NCBI RefSeq assembly: GCF_003576645.1
Contig: NC_044917.1
Span: 14,905,646-14,969,645, forward strand
Source: Ipomoea triloba
Lineage: Eukaryota > Streptophyta > Magnoliopsida > Solanales > Convolvulaceae
DNA: 64,000 nucleotides
Direction of reading: 5' to 3'
The notes beneath the pieces were generated by a model that was given only the letters and a program-made list of their open reading frames with translations, was not told the origin of the DNA and searched no databases. Made by a program: the position numbers and the translations under genes. Below, piece after piece: positions 1 to 10,862 of this stretch. Each line of letters starts with the position of its first letter. Position 1 is the first letter of the stretch.

Positions 1-359
1 AGTCCTTTTTTTTTCAAAACATCCTCTTTTGGTCCTACTATTATTGTGGCATGACCATTTTTGGTCCTCTATCAACTAAATAGCTTAAATATCGTTAAAT
101 ACAAAGACATTTCGGTCTTTAATTATGAGTTTTTTCAAAAAGATAAACATAAAAAATATGACGAGTCAACGGACTTTGTATTAAAAAGATCGAAATGTCC
201 TTGTATTTAACGGCATTTCAACGATTTTGTTGATGGAGGACCAAAAATGGTCATGCCACAATAATACTAGGACCAAAACATCAAACGGGATGTTTTAATA
301 AAAGTGGACTAAAAATGGACGGTCACCTATAAATCTAGGACCAAAAATGGAATTAACTC
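1..359. mobile_element. MULE-type foldback MITE, cut by the window edge
   Basis: The first 120 bases and bases 200-359 are reverse complements of each other with scattered mismatches. Both arms carry the GGACCAAAAATGG and TGGCATGACC type motifs, with a short AT-rich centre. The right end reads GGAATTAACTC, the same terminus as the foldbacks at 26435-26868 and, with changes, 28255-29034, 30848-31750 and 47246-47499. The left terminus and left duplication lie outside the window, so the 9-bp duplication seen for its relatives cannot be tested here. It encodes no protein. Confidence 0.75.
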
Positions 360-1295
360 AATTTATAATTTTCTTTTCTGGAATCTCAATAAAAGAGATA
401 ATCTTTTTTCTTTTCTTTCAAAAGACAGAATCTTTTTAAATCAATTTTTTTGTTTTTACAAAAATAACAATGTAACATCACCCAAAAATAGATAAATTTT
501 ATGTTGAATAAAGCTAAAAAGGACAAAAAAAAAAAATCTCTATCTAATATGGCAATAAAATATTTTTTACTCTTTGGATACCACGAATTAGTCTACCTCA
601 CTACAGAATAAAAAAAAAATTATATTAATTAAATACAAATTATATATTGCTACGTCAAATTGAATGATTTTTGTAAAACTTTTTTATCCTAGTAGATTAA
701 TTTAAAGTGATGATGGTTGTATTTGAATATTAAATTGTTATGATAACTCATAAATTTGAGATATTTTATTCAAGAGTAACATTTGTGTGAGAATTTTTTA
801 TGAATGAGTCAAATCTTTGATTAATGGATTTGACATTTGACCTCATTAATTAAAGATTGAATCCGTCTCATGGATTGAGACATGTGAGACGGTTTCACAC
901 AAGTTTTTGTCTTTATTCAAAACTTTAAAGCAAATTATATCATGGACCAGGGTTTATCATGCATTGTGGACCCTGGTCCAAAAATAACGTTCAGATTTTA
1001 TACCTGCAACTGACACATTCTGTACATAATATGTTAATTAACTGCAGACATAACATGTTAACCAATATCATATTTGTCTGCAGTTAACATATTCTATATT
1101 GTTAACAATTTATGTGTAGTTATCATTTTGTGTGTGTAATTATCATGTCATGTGTTTTCAATTTGTTTACAAATATAAAAATTATTAATTGTAGATACAT
1201 AATAATATTTTAACGACAAATAATAACTTTTGGATAATAATTCAGTCAATTCACAATGTAATATGAACTCTAATGTTTAATTTTTAGTTAATTAT
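360..1295. other. AT-rich intergenic DNA, no gene
   Basis: No coding region is visible. At 861-900 is a GAGACGG-type motif (paired GTCTCA and TGAGAC) that recurs near 27975-28015 and 29283-29330. At 944-979 is an imperfect GGACC palindrome of the family that recurs at 2290, 24480-25790 and 25860. Both are probably remnants of small transposable elements. Confidence 0.5.
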
Positions 1296-1313
1296 AAATA
1301 AGTGTGCGTGGTT

Positions 1314-1487
1314 GCCAAGGACCTTGTGATCCAGTGGCATCAAACATTTTCCTTTATATGGGAGGTGGTGGCCTGGGTTCGAGTCTCAATGGAGGCAATA
1401 CTTACTCTTGTGCTTCAATAGGTTGAGAAAGTAGTTATGAACAGATGCTGCATTGTATTAGAGTTAGTAGTATTCAAAAAAAAAAAA
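1314..1487 (+). mobile_element. tRNA-derived SINE with intact target duplication
   Basis: This is a short non-autonomous retroposon of about 160 bp plus a poly(A) tail. The 5' part resembles a tRNA, with a B-box-like GGTTCGAGTC at 1376-1385. The body ends in a run of A. It is flanked by an 18-base direct repeat, AAATAAGTGTGCGTGGTT, at 1296-1313 and again at about 1488-1505 directly after the tail. That is the signature of LINE-machinery retroposition. Related copies lie at 1713-1879 and 36418-36560, and a diverged one at 4675-4850. Confidence 0.88.
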
Positions 1488-1712
1488 AAATAAGTGTGCG
1501 TGGTTATCATCTAGAACTAATCTCCGAAGCCGTGCCGTTAGTTCGGAACATTTTAAGATATTTTAATTATATATAAGGAAACCTATAGAATGTCCAACTT
1601 CAATTTAAAAAAAAAAAAAAGTAAAGAAAGAAAGGAAATAGTCGTGTCACAAAATACCACCCATTAATTCCTTTTGTGGACAAAAAGCATTAAAATTTAA
1701 CTCTCCCCGTAG

Positions 1713-1879
1713 CAAGGACCTTGTGGTCCAGTGGCATCAAACCCTTCCTCTTATACGGGAGGTGGTGGGTTCGAGCCTTAGTGGAGGTAATATTGATTCT
1801 TATGTTTCAATAGGTTGAAAAAGTAGTTATAAATAGATACTGCATTCTAATAGAGTTAGTAGTACTAAAAAAAAAAACA
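1713..1879 (+). mobile_element. SINE, second copy of the same family
   Basis: It shares the tRNA-like head with the copy at 1314, with B box GGGTTCGAGCC at 1768-1778, and the same body ending GAGTTAGTAGTA before an A-run. It is in the same orientation about 230 bp downstream. I could not find a convincing flanking duplication, so it may be older or its ends eroded. Confidence 0.8.
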
Positions 1880-2284
1880 TAAGAATTTGTTATCGGGAGA
1901 AAACTACTCTCGACACTCTATTCAAAACAATCTAACCAATAAATATTATAGCCTTTCTGAAAATCCAAAAAATGACTTTTAGATTTTTTTAATGTTTAGC
2001 TATCAAAGAAAAATGAAATCAATTAAAAAAATAATATCATTATTGGACATGATTATGTAACGGACATATTTATGCCCCTATTTATGTGTCTATGTGTGTG
2101 ATTGTGTGTGTGTATGTGTGTGTGCGCGTGTGTATAAATGTATTCAAATGAGAACACATACATTATGGAGGATGATGAGGACAAATTTTGTACATTGTAT
2201 TGTAATAATGGATGGTGACGATTAATGGTAAGTATTAGAGCAGGCAAATAATTAATTATTGTGAGTGTGTAGTTCTTTAGCAGT

Positions 2285-2792
2285 CGTTATACTATGAACC
2301 ACGGTCCATACTGCATTGTGGACCGTGGTCACTGATACTACAACTCATCTCAAAAGATAGTGCATTACATTTGTTTTTATATTATCGAATGAAACTGTAG
2401 TTATATCGAAATGTAACTGTAGTTGTGTTAAAATGTAACAGCAGTGTATATGAGCTGATACTGAATAATAGTTTCACATTTGTGTTTTATATTATCGAAT
2501 GAAACTGTAGTTATATCGAAACGTAACTGTAGTTGTGTTGAAATGTAACTGCAGTGTATATGAACTGATACTGAATAATAGTTTCACATTTGTGTTTTTA
2601 TATTATTGAATGAAACTGTAGTTATATCGAAATGTAACTGCAGTTGTGTTGAAATGTAACTGCAGTTTTGTTAAAATGTAACTACAGTGTATATAAACTG
2701 AAAGTGAATGGCACGGAACGAAGGTGGTTTCATCTGTCTGTTTTCATTAATCAAAACGACGTTGTTTTGATGCGCGGTCCACGATATAATTT
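2285..2792. repeat. GGACC-palindrome element with a 110-bp tandem repeat
   Basis: The left end has a GGTCC/GGACC palindromic module (about 2296-2330) and the right end has GCGGTCCACGATATAAT. Between them a unit of about 110 bp is repeated three times (about 2370-2700). Each unit carries the ATCGAATGAAACTGTAG and AATGTAACTGCAG motifs. No coding sequence is present. The arrangement, palindromic ends around a tandem array, resembles the elements at 24474-25800. Confidence 0.6.
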
Positions 2793-2984
2793 GCGATTCT
2801 TTACACAGATTGGGGTCTTTTTGTAACTTTGAACATGTTTTTAATTTTGGGGGCTATTTTTTCGGCTGACTATTGGTATTCTACTACTCCACTTGTTTCC
2901 CCACAATCTCTCTCCTTTTTTAGTTTTGGTGGAGTTCTTGCAATCTTGTGAATTATATAACGTGGGTTCCTACAAAATAATAAT

Positions 2985-3492
2985 AATCATTATTTTTAAT
3001 AAATACTAGAATATATTGCTTATACTGCCATTTATGATGACCCCTTTTTTGCTATAAACGCGCACACAACATTCACATGCATGGCACACGATAATTATAA
3101 GTTTGCCACACAACATCCAATAACACAAACATATGTGCGTAATTTACCCCACATTTGAACCGTGCGTACGCCAACTGCATAATTCGCACACCCTATTCTC
3201 TACCCTAATGCATTTCCCCTAACATAAAAATCGTTTGACACACTATCAATCTCTATGTCTAGTATTCTTCTATTTTTTAATAAGACTAAATTGCCACTTT
3301 TAATTGCATGTGATATTCATACACAAAGATACCATTCTTTAATACAAAATACTAGAATATATTGTTCACACTGTCATTTATCATGACCCCTTTTTTGCGT
3401 CATACATGCACACGACATTCTCATGCATGGCAGACAATTATTATCGATGTGGCACACAACATTCTATAACACAAACATATGTGTGTGTTTTA
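2985..3492. repeat. direct repeat of about 150 bp
   Basis: Two diverged copies (about 3000-3165 and 3345-3492) begin with AATACTAGAATATATTG and continue through TGACCCCTTTTTTG and ACACAAACATATGTG. The small reading frames here are not supported as genes. I see no termini that identify the element type. Confidence 0.6.
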
Positions 3493-3845
3493 CCCAGGTT
3501 GTCGCCGTCCATGGTGGTGTGCGACCCTCTATGTTTTTCGTCGTCCATGGATCAGGTGTTAAAACTGCTCTGCTTAGTTTCCATTCGAAGATGAAGATAC
3601 CTCCGCGTAGCATTCCTTATTCGCTTATGATTCTTTACCATGAATATACACATTATAATATGCTAAATATGTTAATTACAATCCTACCAAAATTAAAATC
3701 CTTATCAATTGTCTTATTTTCCCTCCCTTGTTATTTATAGTCAAAATCACACCATATTTTAGATTGTATCACAGCGGTGCATGCATCTAATTTTAATGTC
3801 TATGATTTGCCCTCATTGCCCTCTCATACCATGTGTCCTCATGTG

Positions 3846-3849
<4 letters not shown>

Positions 3850-3896
<47 letters not shown>
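3850..3896. repeat. (AT)n microsatellite
   Basis: An uninterrupted TA dinucleotide run of about 47 bp in AT-rich intergenic DNA. Confidence 0.95.
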
Positions 3897-3900
<4 letters not shown>

Positions 3901-4015
3901 GGAAAGGGTGTAATTGTGTATACCACATACATATTAGGATTGGGAAACTATAATACGTAATAGTAAACCAAGTATAATTTTGGATCATAAAAGAATTATT
4001 TTCTTTTTAGTATTA

Positions 4016-4042
4016 CTAGTATGATGCCCGTGCGATGCATGG
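4016..4042 (-). mobile_element. Helitron-type 3' terminus (remnant)
   Basis: Read on the minus strand, a hairpin-forming CCATGCATCGCACGGG is followed after about 8 bases by CTAG and then T. This is the Helitron 3'-end signature (stem-loop, then CTRR). The same arrangement ends the complete Helitron at 37031-40961. No matching TCTATAC 5' end was found to the right, so the element is truncated or diverged. Confidence 0.6.
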
Positions 4043-4319
4043 ATTAAAGATTATAAGTATTGAAATTACTCTATGTTATCAAAAAGCATTAATGTTATTT
4101 TCACATAAAAACGGAGATATGAGGTTTATTCATTCATATATAGTTTTTGTCATTTACTAATTATGTTGATTTGATATTAAAAAATTATATGGAGACATTT
4201 ACAATTAAAATAAGAATTGATATTTAAGATTGGTAATTAGTTAAAATAACAAATTTTTTTAAAAGTGTAATACAAAATATTTAAAATTACAAATTATTAA
4301 AACGTCTTATCAAGCAAAC

Positions 4320-4357
<38 letters not shown>

Positions 4358-4674
4358 TGCACTTTGTTTTAGGGAGGTATCTTGAATGATCAGCACATTT
4401 TGAGCTCCACAACTGCATTCAAAATTTTACATACAAAAAAAAAAAGAAAAAAAGAAAAAAAAATTTGGATATGCTGCCAAAGATTTTTTTTAGTTAAGTT
4501 TAATTGTAGGTGTCTCGAATGGCAGACATACTGCAAAACAAACTCACAATGATAATCCAGTTCAGGCATCAAAAAGCCAAAATCAAGCAGAGTAAAGATG
4601 CTGAAAATCCACACGGCCATTAAATGTACATTTTGTAAACCATGTAATACTTTTGTATAAGAGAAACTCACCAA

Positions 4675-4850
4675 AGACCTTGTGGTTTAGTGGCACTTGG
4701 TTTACACTTCCACATAGTGAGGAGTGGGTTCTAGCACACTTCTTTTGAAGCTTCAGGTTTAGCATATTCCTTTGCGGAGAACAAATTCATTCCATATTGT
4801 CATACTTTGTAATATATTAGAGATGTTAGTAATTCCTAAGATGATAGACA
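4675..4850 (+). mobile_element. diverged SINE-like sequence
   Basis: The head, ACCTTGTGGTTTAGTGGCA, matches the start of the SINEs at 1314 and 1713. A degraded B box (GGGTTCTAGCA) follows, and the end has a TATTAGAGATGTTAGTA motif like the SINE 3' end. The middle has diverged and there is no poly(A) or clear duplication. A 34-base A-run at 4321-4354 lies upstream and is probably unrelated. Confidence 0.5.
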
Positions 4851-4909
4851 TTATATCAAATCAAATATCTAACTTCTAAGCAAGCTAGTCACACATTGTA
4901 AACAACTTA

Positions 4910-5213
4910 GGGTGTGTTTGGTTGGTGGGTTTAGGCATAAGGAATAATGGGTATGAAAGTGATTGCTTGTGTTTGGTTGATAGGTTTTGTGAATACTACT
5001 ATGGGTTTGGAATACCCCATTAATGAGAAAACTCATACCCTTATTAAATAAGGGTTTCATCTCCCTTCCTCCTTTCTTCCACAACTATTAATAATCATTC
5101 CCATTCCACCCAACTACCAAACATGCTAAATAGTTTCATCAAAACCCATTACCATTACCAAGTATTTAATACCCATTCCGATTCCGATTCCCATGTGCGA
5201 ACCAAACGCACCC
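4910..5213. mobile_element. PIF/Harbinger-like MITE
   Basis: About 304 bp with terminal inverted repeats GGGTGTGTTTGGTT and AACCAAACGCACCC. The flanks are TTA on the left and TAA on the right, close to the 3-bp TWA duplication of the PIF/Harbinger group. The interior repeats CATTACC and CATTCCGATTCC motifs. No protein is encoded. A related copy in opposite orientation is at 5587-5898. Confidence 0.75.
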
Positions 5214-5586
5214 TAAATGAAATTGGTTTTTAAAGAACGCCCTCTTTAACGTATAGCAAGCCACACCTTCCTTCAAGTCTCTAAAAAACATTCATATTCT
5301 CTCGACTTTATCGGCTGAAAGGTCAGTGGTTGCCAAAATACACTCCTTTGATGCTTTAGCTATTGCCAGATTCGGCCAATAGCTCGGCTCGCCAGCGACT
5401 CATGTTTGGCAGAGTGGATTCGGCCATTGGCTCAGCTCGCTGATAACTCGAATTTGACAGAGTGGTTAACCTCTTAGGAACCTCGTCTCGCCTCATAGTA
5501 CAACTCAGGGAGTGACCGTTCTGAGTCTTAATTCATCAGTTATAGAATTAATTTCGAATTAATTCCAATTTTGAATTATAGATTTA

Positions 5587-5898
5587 GGTTGTGTTTGGTT
5601 CACACATGAGAATCGGAATCGGAATGGGTATCAAATACTTGGTGATTGTAATGGGTTTTGGTGAAAGTATTTTGCATGTTTGGTAGTAGATTGGAATGTG
5701 AATGATTATTAGTAGTTTGGGACATGGGAGAGTGGTTGAGGAGGAAGAAAATGAAACCATTATTTTATTAAGGAATGAGTTTTGCAATTAAGGGGGTAAT
5801 AAAAACCCATAGTAGTGTTCTAAAAATCTATCAACCAAACAATAAAAATGACTTTGATACCCATTCCTCATAGCTAAACCTGTCAACGAAACACACCC
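5587..5898. mobile_element. PIF/Harbinger-like MITE, inverted second copy
   Basis: It starts GGTTGTGTTTGGTT and ends AACGAAACACACCC. It is flanked by TTA at 5584-5586 and TTA at 5899-5901, a matching 3-bp duplication. Its interior is the reverse complement of the copy at 4910, so the two lie head to head about 370 bp apart. Confidence 0.78.
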
Positions 5899-5901
5899 TT
5901 A

Positions 5902-6820
5902 ATACTCAGGTAATGGTCTGCTGTTACAGGGGTTGTAAGACTGATTTTATTATCAGATTAATGTCATGATTAAATGCTATTTAATCCTACAACTCCTATA
6001 TAAGTTGTGGATGAGTAAGAGATTTTAAATAATAATAATAATAATAAACCACAACACAACGAAATCTTATTTTCCTCTCGAAACTCTATTCCTCCTTTCA
6101 TGCCTACTGTGTTCATATCTTTGTTCTTGTTCGTCGAGTTTCATTGTTTGAGTGTTCAAACTTAAAACCGTAACTTGTTTTACCCTGGAAAACCTAGGCT
6201 ACAACGCTCCTAGCACCAAGGGAGGTAGCAAATAAGGTTTACAGTGTAGTGATTACACGACTCAAGCTTACCACCTGCTACCAGAGAAGCCTTTCATTTC
6301 TTGTGATTGTTATTTTCCCAAAATATTATTTTGTAGTAATATTTCGTAACAAAAAGTACAAACACAACAATAGTTACCTTATCAAGTTGTTCAATCTATG
6401 ATTTTCCATTGAATAATGGTTGTTTGGATAACTAATGCAACCCAACAACCACATATCAATTGTTGTTGAATACCGTTTAGCTCTCCCAATAGTAGTTCTG
6501 ATGCCCTGTAAGCAAATGAACTCTTCAATGTCCAATATTCATTAGTTTAGAAAAAACTCACACAACATCTAGATAACTTATTTTTAAAAAATAAGTAAGT
6601 AAAACTCCCCAGGAATATGCATGCACACATCAATTAAGATATGTTTTTAAGAATATTAATGTTATTAAATTTTATATTAAAAAAAAAAGAGATATGAGCT
6701 TTATTCACATACATATATATATCATGGTTGTAGTAGGCACTAGGCCCTAGGCGAGCGGTAGACTAGCTTTAGTGGGTGAGCCACAACCGGGATTTAGAAA
6801 CTAAAAAACACATCTGAAAA
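5902..6820. other. LTR-like remnant and unassigned DNA
   Basis: No gene is visible. The 6150-6290 part (CCTGGAAAACCTAGGC, then CAACGCTCC) resembles 44480-44545 in the solo LTR at 43436-44738, so this is probably a decayed LTR of a related retrotransposon. A CTATATAAG TATA-like box lies near 5995-6005. The rest (6400-6820) is AT-rich, with a fragment of inverted, GC-richer sequence at 6730-6795. Confidence 0.45.
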
Positions 6821-7568
6821 TGATGTGATCCTCGGGCTGGAGATAGAGCTTTGAAGCCTTGTGCTCTCAATTGGTCCTCAGGCATTTTCGCGCCTCTAGT
6901 TGAACGGAACTGGATTGTTTAGGTTGGATATGGTTGTGGTGCTGTTGGACGGATTTGTGGTGTGCTGTGGGAAAGATTTTTGGTGTTTTCGTTTGTGGAG
7001 ATTCACTCACACCTGGTGTGAAGGTGATATGAAAGAAGAAGACGCCACAGGGAAGAAAACAATCCTTGATAAGTTGAAAGTCTTGAAGAACTCAAGAAAG
7101 AAGGCAAGGCACGAGTAGTGCTCCTGCTTGCTATTTCTCAAAATCTAATTGTGATCTTTACAAAGAAAATAAGAGTTATATAACTGCCTAGCACTCCTCT
7201 AGCCTAAGGACTAGGTCATAGCCAATTTGAATTTCAACTCGGCACTAAAGTCTAACTAGCAAACAAATAACAAAATAATTGTAGGCTACTTGTTATAAAA
7301 AGAAATAATATGCTACTTATTATTTGAAGACGAATGGATAGCCCAATTAATTTATTTGCTATCCATGTAATCAGCACAGTCCAACCAAATTAATTGCCCC
7401 CAAATTGGACTCCAATTAAATTAACCAGTCACTCCTTGACCCCATTAGATTGATCCATATCCCATCCAGCACTAAACATCCCTCCAACGGTATCTTGTAA
7501 TTATTTAGCCCTTGCCCTTGTCAATGGACCATCTAAGACTCTTAACAAATCCTTGCTATCATCAACAT
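6821..7568 (-). repeat. 3' LTR of the gypsy element
   Basis: 748 bp, TGATGTGATCC at the left and CATCAACA at the right on the plus strand, so on the element's strand it begins TGTTGATG and ends CATCA. It matches 23073-23809 along its whole length with scattered substitutions and small indels. A TATA-like TTATATAAC lies at about 7177-7184. The polypurine tract (minus strand GGACGGGGGAGA, about 7569-7580) abuts it. Confidence 0.9.
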
Positions 7569-8164
7569 CTCCCCCGTCCATTGAAGGATTCGTCCACGAA
7601 TCTGCCTCATCTGCACTAAACGGAGAAAGTTCAGAAACATTGAAAGAAGTACTAACGCCTTACTCACGTGGCAAGGGTAACTTGTAGGCGTTATCATTAA
7701 TCAGGGGACAACTTGAAAATGCCCATCTCCCCGTGGCATCAGCTTGCTCTGCCGTTAAACTAGAAATTGACTCTTCCGTAAATGTACCCAAACCCAATCT
7801 CCAGGGTTGAACACAACCTTCCGACGCCCTTTATTGACTTGCCGAGTCACTTGTTCATTCTGTCTTGCTATATTTTGGCTCACTTGTGCATGGATGTCTT
7901 TCACCCATTTTGCCTTCTTTGCGGCATCCATGCTTTCAAAATCTGAAACATATATGGGTGTTAAGTCTAAGGGAGTAATAGGATTAAATCCATAAACAAT
8001 CTCAAAAGGCGAAAAACCAGTGGTGCTATGGATATGCCTATTATACGCAAACTCAACATGTGGAGTATGATTCTCCCAAGACTTAAGATATTTCTTCACA
8101 AAAACTCTAAGTAAAGTGACTAAAGTACAATTCACTACTTCAGTTTAACCATCCGTTTAGGGAT
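7569..8164 (-). pseudogene. gypsy integrase C-terminal part (broken)
   Basis: The minus-strand frame includes a stretch of 126 codons (7755-8135) with SWENHTPHVEFAYNR, HSTTGFSPFEIVYG and NPGDWVWVHLRK. These are standard motifs at the C-terminal end of a gypsy integrase catalytic core and the following GPY-like module. The frame then breaks but recognisable residues (FNVSELSPF) run on towards the 3' LTR. Its upstream half is at 10863-11518, separated by the solo LTR insertion whose GACAA duplication lies at 8165-8169 and 10858-10862. Confidence 0.85.
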
Positions 8165-8678
8165 GACAATGTTAGACATGTATGCCCTAGGAGCCAAAAT
8201 TTATTGTTTTGGGCATTAATTTCTTATTAAATAAATATAATAAATAATTATTTTATTTATTTTAAGGCTTTGGTTAATATTTGATATTATTCCATACAAT
8301 ATTCTTAATTCTTCATTCTTAAGTGATAAGAATATGAGTGACGAAGAATTAACAATTGAAGTATTGTAAAAATGTTCCTAGTCATAGAAATTCTAATTGG
8401 ACATTAGAATTCCGATAAGACTAGCACATTGTCCTTCTTATGGTGAGTCTCATGCCATTCTATATGAGACACAGAGAGTGAACATGTGGATGATTGTTAG
8501 AGAACAAGTCATTGAACATTGACTGACTACAACGTACCGCATGATGTTTACCTACGTGTCGTCGGTATGTTGTATGTTACAAGTATGCAATCATCCTTTG
8601 ACTAGAGACGACATGGTTGTCTCGTATATATGGTGGACTAGTTTTTGCCAATATGCGTCTTTTGTTCCTTATGGGACT

Positions 8679-9975
8679 TGATAAGACTCCGAGATACCCT
8701 TATTTCAGGCACATTTTAGGCTGTTTTATCGCGTCTATAGCATCCTTATTTGGTAAATTATGTGCGTAAATGTTTGAAAATCACTAACTGATGCACAGAA
8801 GCTAATTATAGCTTAAAAGAAGTAAAAGAGGAGCCCCGGGAGAAAATAGGACCAAAAGATGAGCTTAAAAAGCAAACCAGGCAAAAGCGGAGCCCCGGAG
8901 GACTAATCTGGAAGGCCACACGCGTGTGAGCAAGCGTGGAAACTTTCCAGAAGCTCCCCACGCACGCTCACACGCGTGTGAGAGGCGTGGAGGCGTGTTG
9001 CGCGAATTTCAGCTAGGTTGTCATTTCGGAGACTATTTAAACCCCTTTGATGAATTTCCAGAGGAGGATTCCAGAATTTTTAGTTTTCCCTTTTCTTAGT
9101 TTTTCCTTTGGAAAACTTTCTCCATTTTTTCCTAGTTTCTAGATTAGATCAATCTCCATTGTAGAAGACAACAAGCTTGGATTGAAGATCTTCTTCTCTC
9201 TAGGTGATCTCTATTTCATTTCTATAATTTTAGTAATCTTATTCTTGGATTAAATTAGCTTTTGCTTGCATTTCATATCATGAGTAGCTAATTTAGTCTA
9301 GGGATTTGGATTGTGTGATTGAATATTGCTTTTGTGATGATCTTATTTCTATATCTTGGATCTATGAGTTTGTGTTGATGGATTATCTATTCTTTTCTTT
9401 TGATTGTTGTTTTGATGAGATCTTGTTTGGATTTGGCCAATCTAGATGAGAGATTGAGCTCTTGACTCTTTCATGTCTTTGATTAGAGTTAGGATTTAAA
9501 GCTTTACACAATCAAAGTTCCTATGGACTTCTTAAGAATAGTAGGATAGTGTGTTGCTTAAGTGTTTGATAAAATTCCTCTTAGAACTTTGGATGCTTGA
9601 AGGCACTCCTAAGTCAAAGAAGCCTTAGTACACAAGGTGGAAAAGGACTAAGACAACACACTTTTGAATAGCCAATATCCTAGCAATCCTAATCCATGAC
9701 CTTGCACTCTCACTATGCAATATTCATGAACACTATCCAATCCCTACCCCTTTTACATATTCCCAAAATCACTTTTACTTTACTACTCTTTTGCACTCAA
9801 ACCAACCAATGAACTACACTCTCACTTGCAATTCCACCCTTCACCACACTCAAGTCCTATGCATGATCCAATCAAGTAAACTCCCGAATGTTTGACATAC
9901 CTCCACGTTCCTCCTTCGAGACCGACACTCGGGGAGTCACAGACTTTCTGTTTTGTCATACAAATATCTTTTGAC
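8679..9975 (+). mobile_element. 1.3 kb LTR-like dispersed repeat, copy 1
   Basis: It starts TGATAAGACTCCGAGATACC and is about 95% identical by eye to 45774-47071. It looks like a gypsy LTR: a TATA-like CTATTTAAACCCC at about 9031-9045, a T-rich leader with GATTAGATCAATCTCC, and a GACCGACACTCGGGG block near the 3' end. The exact ends are unclear. Both copies agree through CTTTTGAC, but no 5-bp duplication is visible. A solo LTR is the best guess. A hairpin is annotated at 8916-8980. Confidence 0.7.
8916..8980. repeat. ACGCGT-centred inverted repeat
   Basis: Two arms of about 23 bp, each with the self-complementary core CACACGCGTGTG, are separated by about 20 bp. It lies about 55 bp upstream of the TATA-like box of the 1.3 kb repeat and is preserved in the second copy (46011-46075). 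It could be an enhancer-like or protein-binding element of the LTR; that is inference. Confidence 0.65.
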
Positions 9976-10862
9976 ATTTCACCCTATGCACGCAAGTGTT
10001 GTCAGGACTATAAGTGTACTTGGTGGCCTAGTTCAGTATTGTACGGAGACATGTGTGCGTTCGATAGAGGATCCACCACCTCGAGGTAACAAGGATGTTC
10101 CAATCTATTCAATAATCATACAACGAGAATCTCTGGCCAGAGTATAATGAAGTTGGACTTCAGGTTAAGAATATTGAATAGACATATTGACCGGGTTTAT
10201 GGGTTTGACCAAATTTGACCATGACCTTTATCTGGTTCGGAACAAGTGTTCTGTGGAAGGAATGTTGCATGATATTTGTAACGGAAAGGTTCATTATAAT
10301 ATATTAAAATATATTCATTGACAACTAGGTAGTCATGACATACTACTAGGTGTCACTCATGACTTACGAGTTATTTAATAATGAGTTATTAAATATTACT
10401 CGTTGCTAGTTTGACTATGGACCTAGAAAGTCACACCTTAATGGTTCGTGGTAATGCTGAGAACTTTAAAAGAAATCAATAAAGAGTTATCGATATTGAA
10501 TTAATACATTAATTATTGATTAATGGATTAATTCAATATTGGGTAGTTTTGGGCTTTTAAAGGCTAGCACCTTTGGGCCCAAACTAGGCTATATATATAT
10601 AGCCTTATCCCATTTCTTAAGAGAGAGAGAGAAGATCATACAGAGATTAGTCAGAAAATGGTTTTCACGTAGAAATCTCTGGGAGTTCTCGCGTGCCAGA
10701 CCGGTGGACGAACTAGAGGTCGGACAATTGGACAGTTCAAGTTGTTGACTCTTCCAAAGCACGCTTCAAGGGTAAAATCCTTCTAACTTCCTCTTAAACA
10801 TAGAATCATGAAAAAGCGATTTGATGTTTCCGCTGCGCCTGCATGATTTTTCTAACAGACAA

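Larger units (their letters stand above)
8170..10857. mobile_element. solo LTR nested in the gypsy integrase
   Basis: It begins TGTTAGAC and ends TTCTAACA, with the 5-bp duplication GACAA on both sides (8165-8169 and 10858-10862). No internal retroviral genes lie between these ends, so it is a solo LTR left by LTR-LTR recombination. A 1.3 kb repeat (8679-9975) was inserted in it later, so the LTR itself is about 1.4 kb. A TATA-like run lies near 10590-10600. The family looks like a long-LTR retrotransposon, but LTR sequence alone does not fix the lineage. Confidence 0.88.

Noticed and set aside
2053..2247. A 64-codon minus-strand frame rich in His and Thr
   Set aside because: It is a translated (GT)n-type microsatellite (about 2094-2132).
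6900..7118. A 72-codon plus-strand frame
   Set aside because: It lies inside the gypsy LTR (6821-7568), and the homologous LTR at 23073-23809 does not keep it open.
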